Source of the DNA: a bacterium
Lineage (GTDB): Bacteria; Lindowbacteria; 2-12-FULL-62-27
Assembly (NCBI GenBank): GCA_016202645.1
Contig: JACQOF010000127.1
Coordinates: forward strand, 62,001-126,000
Direction of reading: 5' to 3'
Length of the DNA stretch: 64,000 nt
Part shown: piece after piece, positions 1 through 6,039 of the stretch
Layout: every line of letters starts with the position of its first letter
Numbering within the stretch: position 1 is the stretch's first letter
Notes under the pieces: generated by a model
The model's input: the letters and a program-made list of their open reading frames with translations, nothing else
Told to the model about the DNA's origin: nothing
Database searches by the model: none
Translations under genes and position numbers: made by a program

Positions 1-613
1 GCATGATGGAAAATCCCGCCAGAGAAATATGCGTGATGCCGGCTTCGCTCGCGCCCACGATCATCGCGTCGGCGTCGCCGCACTGGATGGTCCGAAGGCC
101 AAACCCGATGCAGTGGTTGCCGGTGGTGCAGGCCGACACCATCGACGTATTGGGGCCTTTAAAGCCGTGCCGGATGGCGATCTCGCCGGCGGCGATGTTG
201 ACGATCATCATGGGAATGAGAAAGGGATTCACGCGTCGCGGGCCGTTTTCCAGAAGCCGCTTGTGCTGTTCCTCGATCGTCGAAAACCCGCCCATGCCCG
301 ACCCGAAGACCACGCCGATCCGGTCCTTCGGGACGCCGCCGTCGATCCGCGAGCCGGTCACAGCCTCGCGGCAGGCCACAAGCGCAAACTGCGCGAACCG
401 GTCCAGCCGGCGGGCCTCGACTTTCTCAAAAAAATTCAACGGATTAAAATCGGAAATCTCGCCGCCAAACCGCGTCGGATACGGCGCCGGATCGAGAATC
501 GTGATGGTCTTGATCCCGCTTTTGCCCTCCCGCACCGACTCCCAGAACGCCGGCACGCCGATCCCGCATGGCGCAATAACGCCCATGCCGGTGATGACGA
601 CGCGCCGTTTCAT
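1..613 (-). CDS. fabF: beta-ketoacyl-ACP synthase II, N-terminal part (cut by window edge)
   Basis: Condensing enzyme of fatty-acid elongation: it joins malonyl-ACP to an acyl-ACP in the cytoplasm. About 204 codons are present, starting MKRRVVITGMGVIAPCGIG, the usual KAS N-terminus. The nucleophile cysteine is seen in the motif SACTTGNHCIGFG near residue 163. The C-terminal half with the catalytic histidines lies outside the window. It follows acpP by 40 bp on the same strand, the usual acpP-fabF order, and probably shares the promoter upstream of acpP. A short AT-richer repeat lies directly before its ATG. A KAS I-type enzyme (fabB) is less likely given the acpP linkage. Confidence 0.93.
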   Translation of the reverse strand, partial: MKRRVVITGMGVIAPCGIGVPAFWESVREGKSGIKTITILDPAPYPTRFGGEISDFNPLNFFEKVEARRLDRFAQFALVACREAVTGSRIDGGVPKDRIGVVFGSGMGGFSTIEEQHKRLLENGPRRVNPFLIPMMIVNIAAGEIAIRHGFKGPNTSMVSACTTGNHCIGFGLRTIQCGDADAMIVGASEAGITHISLAGFSIM

Positions 614-619
614 GATTGT

Positions 620-650
620 GCTATTGGCTGATAGCTAATGGCCAATGGCG
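620..650. repeat. TTGGCTA/TAGCCAAT-type low-complexity repeat
   Basis: The acpP-fabF gap is mostly a run of near-heptamers (ctattggctg, atagctaatg, gccaatggc). The same sequence type recurs at 54356-54437, before the helicase gene. Confidence 0.6.
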
Positions 651-653
651 ACG

Positions 654-911
654 TTACGAATTGTGCGACGACGCCAGACAGGATTCGACAAACAGGACAA
701 CACGGCCCACGGTCGTGAGCTTCTCGATCTGGTCGTCCGGGATCTTGAGGTTGAATTCCTCCTCGACCGCGAGCACCAGCTCCGTCAGCTCGAGGGAATC
801 CGCGCCGAGATCGTCCAGAAAAGAGGCGGTCTCGGTGATTTTATCCTTTTTCACGTCCAGACGGTCAAGCACAATCGCCCGGACGCGCTGTAAAATCTCG
901 TCATGCGTCAC
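654..911 (-). CDS. acpP: acyl carrier protein
   Basis: Carries growing acyl chains on 4'-phosphopantetheine during fatty-acid and lipid A synthesis. The 85-aa acidic protein has the canonical attachment motif LGADSLELTELV with the modified serine near residue 39, and the usual four-helix pattern. The start is GTG at 911: AAGGAG lies 7 bp upstream and no in-frame ATG fits the family N-terminus. It is the first gene of an acpP-fabF unit. The C-terminal tail after helix IV (FVESCLASSHNS) is a few residues longer than in E. coli. Confidence 0.96.
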   Translation of the reverse strand: MTHDEILQRVRAIVLDRLDVKKDKITETASFLDDLGADSLELTELVLAVEEEFNLKIPDDQIEKLTTVGRVVLFVESCLASSHNS

Positions 912-954
912 GTCAAATCTCCTTGGTTGATGAAATTGTCCACGCCCCGGAGGA

Positions 955-984
955 ATCCTACGTTTATTGGGGGGGGGCTGTCAA
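955..984 (-). promoter_or_regulatory. sigma70-type promoter of acpP-fabF with a homopolymer in the spacer
   Basis: On the minus strand TTGACA (979-984) and TAGGAT (955-960) are 18 bp apart. Nine of the spacer bases are one C run (G9 at 969-977 on the plus strand). Predicted transcription start is near 949, giving a leader of about 38 nt that holds the AAGGAG ribosome site. Confidence 0.65.
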
Positions 985-992
985 CAAAAAAC

Positions 993-1108
993 GAAAGGGA
1001 AGGGAGAGAGGGAGAAAGGGAGATAGGGAGAGAGGTTAAACATATCTTCAGAAATGCTGTCTTCCGGTTCCCGACTTTCTCCCTTTCTCCCTCTCTCCCT
1101 TTCTCCCT
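993..1108. repeat. GGGAGA polypurine inverted-repeat element (copy 1)
   Basis: A purine arm (993-1035, repeated GGGAGA/GGGAAA) faces a complementary pyrimidine arm (1076-1108, repeated TTTCTCCC). The about 40-bp centre contains ggttaaacatatc, whose complement recurs inside copy 2 at 3073-3085. It fills the gap between acpP and the next gene. Confidence 0.8.
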
Positions 1109-1125
1109 GCTCCAGTTCGGTTGTT

Positions 1126-2358
1126 TTATATCTTGTCCAGTTTCCACTCCGCGCCGTCGAACTGGAAAACCGCGGTCTGCATGCCGGCGTTGTTGTACGT
1201 GGTCACGCGTTCGGTCTTGGTGACGGTCGCCTCGTCCCCGTTGAAGTCCACGGATGTGTTGTCGTCGCCGTGCCGGAATTCGAGTTCCGAAACGACCCAG
1301 AGCTTGACCCAGACCCGGGACCCCGGCTTCTCCGGGGATTCGGCGGCGATCTGAACGATCCGCCAGGTCCATTTCTTGTATTGCTGCTTTCGAAAGAATT
1401 CTTCGAGCATCGGAAACTGCGGCGAGGCCGGCGTCATCCGGGATTTCAGGAACTTGATATCCGCTTTCACCAGCGCATCGGCCGTCGTTTTGACCAACGG
1501 CTCAAACTTCCCGCGGAGTTTCGCCTGTTCCGCCATCCACGGAGCGTGCGTGTCATACCAGTCCGCGTAGTACGCCTTGCGAGGCGCGCCGCCGGGGATC
1601 TGATCCAGCGCGGCGTGAAGATCCGCAAGGGCCGACCGCGCATCTTCAGGCTCGGCCGCGAAAAGATGCGCCCGGACGCGCGTGGGCTGATATTGCTCAA
1701 TGCCGAAACCGACGTAGGTGTCGCGTTGAACGAGATCGGGCCGTTTCTGGAGCATATCCCGGACCAGGTCACGTGTTTCCCGAAGGGATTTCAGCGCCTC
1801 ATCGGCCTCGCCGCGGGCCAACTGCACTCGCGCCTTCGCGACCGTCCCGGCCAGGAGAGTCCGGTCGTCGATGATGTCCTTCGCCCAGGAAAAAAACTGG
1901 TCCACCAGGATGACCGGATATTCGGTCGCGCCGCGGTCGGTCATCGCCAATTGTTCGAAAAAAGACGCGCAGGTAAGCTGTGAAACCTCATTCCGAATCT
2001 GCTCGAACCTGGGCGTTTCCGCCAGACGGCGCTGTCTGGGCATCAGCGCGGAGTGCTTCTTCGCAGTCGAGAAAAACAGGATGGCGTCGGTTGTCACCGT
2101 GTCCTTCAGGCCGATTTCCGTCGCCAGGATCGACAACCGGTAAAGTTTGTAGTAATCGCCCTTTTTCTTGGCCGGTCCCCCGGCCTCCCCGATTTTTTCC
2201 TTCGCCTCCTCCGACTTCCCCTCCCGGATCAGGGCGGAAATTTCATCAAAAACCGCCTCGTCCCCGGCGACGGCGCAGAGCGTTCCCGCCGAGAAGATTG
2301 CCGCGGCCAGAAGGATGCGCGAAAAAAGCCGCCGGATGGTACGCAGGGCTCGGGTCAT
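1126..2358 (-). CDS. secreted protein of unknown function
   Basis: 410 aa with a clear signal peptide (hydrophobic core near residues 13-30, AGTLCAVAG, likely cleaved after AVA). The rest is soluble, charged and mostly helical for about 300 residues; the last 80 residues look beta-rich (RVWVKLWVVSELEF). I do not recognise a family. Its ATG overlaps the TGA of the upstream toxin gene (ATGA at 2355-2358), so it is translationally coupled to the toxin-antitoxin pair. This may reflect placement rather than shared function, because this product is exported and a MazF toxin acts in the cytoplasm. The gene ends 18 bp before the polypurine repeat. Confidence 0.8.
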   Translation of the reverse strand: MTRALRTIRRLFSRILLAAAIFSAGTLCAVAGDEAVFDEISALIREGKSEEAKEKIGEAGGPAKKKGDYYKLYRLSILATEIGLKDTVTTDAILFFSTAKKHSALMPRQRRLAETPRFEQIRNEVSQLTCASFFEQLAMTDRGATEYPVILVDQFFSWAKDIIDDRTLLAGTVAKARVQLARGEADEALKSLRETRDLVRDMLQKRPDLVQRDTYVGFGIEQYQPTRVRAHLFAAEPEDARSALADLHAALDQIPGGAPRKAYYADWYDTHAPWMAEQAKLRGKFEPLVKTTADALVKADIKFLKSRMTPASPQFPMLEEFFRKQQYKKWTWRIVQIAAESPEKPGSRVWVKLWVVSELEFRHGDDNTSVDFNGDEATVTKTERVTTYNNAGMQTAVFQFDGAEWKLDKI

Positions 2359-2723
2359 TGGGGTCTTGGGGAAAGATTCAACACCATACAGACGCCGGCT
2401 TCCACGCGCCGCATAACCGCAGATGGGACACTGCCGGCGCGGCGGGTAAGACGCGATTTGTTGAGGGTCAGGACCTGCGAGATGTTCACAACGGAATCTT
2501 TCGGGAGGCCGGATTCGGAGGCGGGAAGAAAGACGTTTCCGGGGGCGTCTTTCAGATCGAGATTTGATGTGATCACCAGGACGATGACCGTCCGGATACG
2601 GCTCCGGTTGAAATCGTCAGACTGCAGGACAACGACCGGCCGCCGGAATCCCGGCTCCGAACCCTGCGGCGCCGGCAGTCCGGCCCACCAGATTTCACCG
2701 CGGTTCACGGCGCGGGCCGCCAC
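2355..2723 (-). CDS. MazF/PemK-family endoribonuclease toxin
   Basis: 122 aa with the family N-terminal strand and loop: RGEIWWAGLP, then RRPVVVLQSDDFN and VIVLVITSN, the SH3-like barrel of MazF/PemK/ChpB. These toxins cleave mRNA, often at short sequences, and are neutralised by the upstream antitoxin. The length fits the family. It overlaps the antitoxin by 19 bp and the secreted-protein gene by 4 bp. The late strand around KDSVVNISQVLTL matches the family position for substrate-binding residues. Target specificity cannot be read from the sequence. Confidence 0.88.
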   Translation of the reverse strand: MAARAVNRGEIWWAGLPAPQGSEPGFRRPVVVLQSDDFNRSRIRTVIVLVITSNLDLKDAPGNVFLPASESGLPKDSVVNISQVLTLNKSRLTRRAGSVPSAVMRRVEAGVCMVLNLSPRPQ

Positions 2724-2953
2724 CCCTCGGCGCCGGCCGCCTCGTCCTGCATCCGGCTCCAGCCATCCTCCACGGCGGACTCGGTTTTCGAATAGACCCG
2801 ATTGAGCGCGGCCGTGACGTTGCGGCGCCGGTAGGCCTCGATGAAATAGGCGACGGCCTGGGCATACAGTTCGCTCCGGGACAGCCGAAGCTCCCTCGCC
2901 ACCCGGTCCGCCGACCGAAACACCCCGTCGGGAATCGATATCGCGGTTTTCAC
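2705..2953 (-). CDS. ribbon-helix-helix antitoxin of the MazF-like toxin
   Basis: 82 aa. The N-terminus MKTAISIPDGVFRSADRVAR followed by ELRLSRSELYAQAV is the classic ribbon-helix-helix DNA-binding pattern. The charged C-terminal tail would bind the toxin. The start is GTG at 2953; the ribbon strand begins at once, so no later start is plausible. No Shine-Dalgarno precedes it and the -10 box is only 6 bp upstream, so the mRNA is probably leaderless. The antitoxin precedes and overlaps the toxin, the normal mazEF order, and it should repress its own promoter. Confidence 0.87.
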   Translation of the reverse strand: MKTAISIPDGVFRSADRVARELRLSRSELYAQAVAYFIEAYRRRNVTAALNRVYSKTESAVEDGWSRMQDEAAGAEGWRPAP

Positions 2954-2959
2954 ACTGGA

Positions 2960-2989
2960 AGTATAACCAGGGTCATACTATGTTGTCAA
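2960..2989 (-). promoter_or_regulatory. toxin-antitoxin promoter with embedded operator palindrome
   Basis: Minus strand: TTGACA (2984-2989), 18-bp spacer, TATACT (2960-2965). The spacer and -10 hold an imperfect palindrome, AGTATGACC/GGTTATACT (2960-2979), the sort of site a ribbon-helix-helix dimer pair would bind. Predicted start of transcription is at about 2953, the first base of the GTG codon. Confidence 0.75.
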
Positions 2990-2993
2990 TAGA

Positions 2994-3120
2994 TCAGGGA
3001 GAAAGGGAGAGAGGGAGAAAGGGAGAAAGTCAGGATCCGGGGCGGGAATGACGGAGAGGGCTGAATAGTAACGATATGTTTAACCTTTCTCCCTCTCTCC
3101 CTTTCTCCCTCTCTCCCTGA
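2994..3120. repeat. GGGAGA polypurine inverted-repeat element (copy 2)
   Basis: Purine arm 2994-3029, pyrimidine arm 3085-3120. Read outward-in, both arms begin with TAGATCAGGGAG; on the right arm this TAG is the stop codon of the FecR-domain gene. The centre carries half of the GCGGGAATGACGGAGAGGG palindromic repeat and the gatatgtttaacc block shared with copy 1. Confidence 0.8.
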
Positions 3121-3121
3121 T

Positions 3122-5515
3122 CTAGTGATGAAACGGGTTCGGGTTGCCGAGCCAAGACGTCTGATCGAAGGGTACAGCGGCGCCGCTTTGCGGCGCGGGG
3201 GAGGTGAAATCGGCGTCGTTCGCGTCGTAGAACACCGTCCCGCTGAAGGCCGCCATCGGAGAATGGCCGTCTCCATCCACGTCAACGATCGTCGCTCCGG
3301 CCTCCGGATAGCCAGTCGGAACTGTTCCCCCGACGTTGACGTAGCCGAATCCGGCCGGACCGCTCGTCTCGAATCCCGAATTGCCGGTCACCGTACCCGC
3401 TTTGTCGGGGCTGTAGTAGACGATGTATGCATCCGCATACTGATCGAAATATACACCGGGATCTGGCGTATAGACATTGATGGTCACGATATCCCCGTGG
3501 CCGTTGAGATCGGGTGGAAAGGACAAAGGATTGAGAGGATCGCTGCCGAATTGGAATTCGGCCAGATTGGTGAAGCCGTCCCCGTCCAGATCGAGCCCCC
3601 CATCATTCGGATCGCTCAAATTCATTGAATGGACCGACTCCCAGAAATCCGGGATGCCGTCACCGTCCATGTCGGCATATCCACCCGGACCGCTCGCACC
3701 AACCGGGGTCTGCGTTGTCGTTGCCTCCGCCACAGGGACGGAAATGGCATCGAATGGATCCGTGGCGGATTGAAACTCCTGCAGGCTGGTGAAGCCGTCG
3801 CCGTCGGGGTCCAATAGGGCGTCGGCGGCGCTGTTCGGGTTCAAGCCGATTTGCAGTTCGTAATAGTCGGGGAGGCCGTCACCGTCGGCGTCAAAGGATG
3901 CGGCATCGAGAAAGAGAAGGGGATCAAGGCTGTTCTGAAATTCATATAAATTGGAGAGGCCGTCGCCGTCTGCGTCCAATAGGGCGTCGGCGGGGTTGTT
4001 GGGGTCCAATCCGTATTGCAATTCGTAAAAATTGGGGAGGCCGTCGCCGTCGTAATCTTCGGCGCCTGAACCCACGGATGCAAGGGTAACGCCGTGTGAA
4101 GTCGGGTCTCTCGGATTTGTCTGATCGTGAAATTCAGTTAAATTATCCCAACCATCCCGATCCGGATCTTGTTGAGCATCGCGCGGATCCAAAGGATTCA
4201 AGCCGTTCTCCCGCTCCCAGTCGTCCGGAATTCCATCCCCATCCGCGTCGCCGCCGGATACGACGGGCGGCGGCTGAAATTCCGGCGGAGGCGCCGGATC
4301 ACGCTGAGGGTCTAAGGAAGGATCTCCAAACGGATCGCCTTCTTCTCCCGGTGACGGAGGAAATCCTCCAGGATCGCCCACCGTTTTGTCGGGGTCATAT
4401 TGCCCACGCCCGGGACCATCCAACGTAGGCTGAAAATCCCTGTCCCCGTTGCCCAACTCCACCACCGGGCCGATCGACGGATCTACTGCGGCCGGATCCA
4501 GCAGTGAAGGTCCATCAGGCAGGCCGTCGAAGACCGGAAGATCCGCCGGGCCAAGGACGGACGGATCCATCGGTCCAATCGGCGCGGCTTCGGGAGCCAA
4601 GCCACCCACGGCAGGTCCCGCAACTTCGGGTCCCGCCTGGCCGACAGATAAGCCCGCATTCGACGCCGCCTCGAACAATTGCGTTACAGCCTGAACGGAC
4701 GCAAATCCCTGTTGAATGGCCTGGACCGCGCCCGGCCCCGCTCCCGATGCGGCCGCCACCTGAGCCATGATCTGACGGGCTTCCGTGGTCGGCGGCAATC
4801 CCGCCGCGATCTGCGCGACGATGGCGGCCGGGGCGCCCGCTTTTTCCGCCGCTTTGGCCGCGGCTTCCCGGGCCGCCGGAGGCGGCGCAATGTTTAGAAT
4901 TTGTTGGACGGCGGGCGGGAGGCGCTCGGCCTGCACCGGCGCGACAAATCCGGCGCCTTCGGTGATGCGGTTCACCGCGCCGAGGCCGGGGGTATACTCA
5001 GTCTCAAGCGTCGTTCCACGGATTCCGGCGACCGAGGCGGGCGTCGTCACCGTGAACCGGTTGGCTTTGCCGCTCTGCTTGTCGATTTTTGAGGTGAGCT
5101 TGCCGACCTGAAGAAAAATTTCGGTTTGATAGACTTTGTCGCTTTCCTGAGCGCGCCCCACCGCAAACTGCGCCAGCGGGGCGATGTCGGTCTGGCTGTT
5201 GGCGAAGGCCATCGTCGCCCGACCGTCGATACCCGCCGCGACTTGGTCGCCCGGACCGATGTCCATGCCGGCCTGGGCTTCGACCCACTCGGAAGTCCCG
5301 GCTTTCTGGACTTCGACGACGCCTTCGACCTTCGTCAAATTGCCCTTCATGGCGGCGATCCCGGCGGGAGGATTCTCGGCAAACGCTAAAACCAATGCCG
5401 TGCGGGGAACTGTCACGGAAGAAAGCAGATACACGAAGAACAGGGTGGCGAATTTTCTTGGGAAACTACACGGCCTGATTACAGGCGACCGACCCGAATC
5501 CGGAGGGTTACGCAT
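3122..5515 (-). CDS. exported FecR-domain protein with thrombospondin type 3 calcium repeats
   Basis: 797 aa. An N-terminal hydrophobic stretch (near residues 22-46) is the export signal. Residues about 57-185 form a FecR-like domain ([41 protein letters not shown]). Then comes an Ala/Gly/Pro-rich linker, followed from about residue 420 by repeated DxDGDGxPDxWE and DADGDGLSNLYEFQ calcium-binding TSP3 repeats. The C-terminal block ends GNPNPFHH, identical to the paralogue at 6040-8487. FecR domains in such proteins probably sit in the periplasm or at the surface. No sigma-factor gene is adjacent, so a signalling role is not supported. The start (5515) lacks a strong ribosome site, so an internal start is possible. 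Confidence 0.82.
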   Translation of the reverse strand: MRNPPDSGRSPVIRPCSFPRKFATLFFVYLLSSVTVPRTALVLAFAENPPAGIAAMKGNLTKVEGVVEVQKAGTSEWVEAQAGMDIGPGDQVAAGIDGRATMAFANSQTDIAPLAQFAVGRAQESDKVYQTEIFLQVGKLTSKIDKQSGKANRFTVTTPASVAGIRGTTLETEYTPGLGAVNRITEGAGFVAPVQAERLPPAVQQILNIAPPPAAREAAAKAAEKAGAPAAIVAQIAAGLPPTTEARQIMAQVAAASGAGPGAVQAIQQGFASVQAVTQLFEAASNAGLSVGQAGPEVAGPAVGGLAPEAAPIGPMDPSVLGPADLPVFDGLPDGPSLLDPAAVDPSIGPVVELGNGDRDFQPTLDGPGRGQYDPDKTVGDPGGFPPSPGEEGDPFGDPSLDPQRDPAPPPEFQPPPVVSGGDADGDGIPDDWERENGLNPLDPRDAQQDPDRDGWDNLTEFHDQTNPRDPTSHGVTLASVGSGAEDYDGDGLPNFYELQYGLDPNNPADALLDADGDGLSNLYEFQNSLDPLLFLDAASFDADGDGLPDYYELQIGLNPNSAADALLDPDGDGFTSLQEFQSATDPFDAISVPVAEATTTQTPVGASGPGGYADMDGDGIPDFWESVHSMNLSDPNDGGLDLDGDGFTNLAEFQFGSDPLNPLSFPPDLNGHGDIVTINVYTPDPGVYFDQYADAYIVYYSPDKAGTVTGNSGFETSGPAGFGYVNVGGTVPTGYPEAGATIVDVDGDGHSPMAAFSGTVFYDANDADFTSPAPQSGAAVPFDQTSWLGNPNPFHH

Positions 5516-5556
5516 CCACAGGGATGATATCCCGCCATCAGCCTTTTTGCAACTTC

Positions 5557-5600
5557 ATTAGTGATGAAACGGGTTCGGTTGGGTCGGGCAGGGTCGGAGG
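5557..5600 (-). pseudogene. relic of the 3' end of a third FecR/TSP3 paralogue
   Basis: The sequence ttagtgatgaaacgggttcgg repeats the last codons and stop (NPNPFHH-stop) of both neighbouring FecR/TSP3 genes. After about 20 bp similarity fades (gttgggtcgggcaggg) and no domain can be read upstream. It lies just upstream of the 3122-5515 gene, as expected for remains of a tandem copy. Confidence 0.55.
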
Positions 5601-5654
5601 ACGCCCCATCATCGGTCGATCGGAATGTGTCAAAGGGCCAGAATGGCCCCTGAC

Positions 5655-5762
5655 CTAGTTCTGGTCCGTGGGTCTGTAGGTTTTCAGCGCGTATAAGGCG
5701 GCCAGCCAGAGCGCCGCGTTTACGGCGTAGAGAAGAATGAACCCAGGGTTGATGTTTTCCAT
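5655..5762 (-). CDS. 35-aa single-span membrane protein
   Basis: The short ORF reads MENINPGFILLYAVNAALW... then LAALYALKTYRPTDQN. One transmembrane helix (residues about 7-26) is followed by a short basic, polar tail. It starts 5 bp after the stop of the 64-aa membrane protein upstream, so the two are probably co-translated. No family is recognised. A small membrane subunit or regulator is possible. The conserved spacing with the upstream gene and typical codon use support it being real. Confidence 0.6.
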   Translation of the reverse strand: MENINPGFILLYAVNAALWLAALYALKTYRPTDQN

Positions 5763-5767
5763 CGCGC

Positions 5768-5962
5768 TCAAATTTTACTCCCGGTCAGCTTTGTTGTCAA
5801 CTTGAACCCGAGATAAAGCGACACGATGCCGGCGATAATGCCGATGGCGTCGAACGCGACTCGGGTTCCGTCGACGAACCCATCGGCGATGCACCCGATG
5901 AGCGACGCCAGACCCACGGTTTTTGACACGTCCACCAGATACTCAATCTGTTTTTTGGTCAA
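5768..5962 (-). CDS. 64-aa two-span membrane protein
   Basis: MTKKQIEYLVDVSKTVGLAS begins an amphipathic segment, followed by two hydrophobic spans (about residues 15-32 and 38-57) and a short basic tail. It resembles small two-helix inner-membrane proteins of unknown function often found in pairs. It sits upstream of the 35-aa gene in what looks like a two-gene unit between two FecR/TSP3 genes. Function unknown. Confidence 0.65.
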   Translation of the reverse strand: MTKKQIEYLVDVSKTVGLASLIGCIADGFVDGTRVAFDAIGIIAGIVSLYLGFKLTTKLTGSKI

Positions 5963-6010
5963 TGCCCGGACTCTGCGCCTCTATAAGGGATGCCGGTCGA
6001 CAAACCCCGA

Positions 6011-6037
6011 CTTTCTCCCTTTCTCCCTTTCTCCCCG
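6011..6037. repeat. TTTCTCCC polypyrimidine half-element (copy 3)
   Basis: Only one arm of the GGGAGA family is present, directly after the stop codon of the second FecR/TSP3 gene. This matches the placement of copy 2 after the first paralogue, so the arm was probably duplicated with the gene. Confidence 0.7.
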
Positions 6038-6039
6038 CT

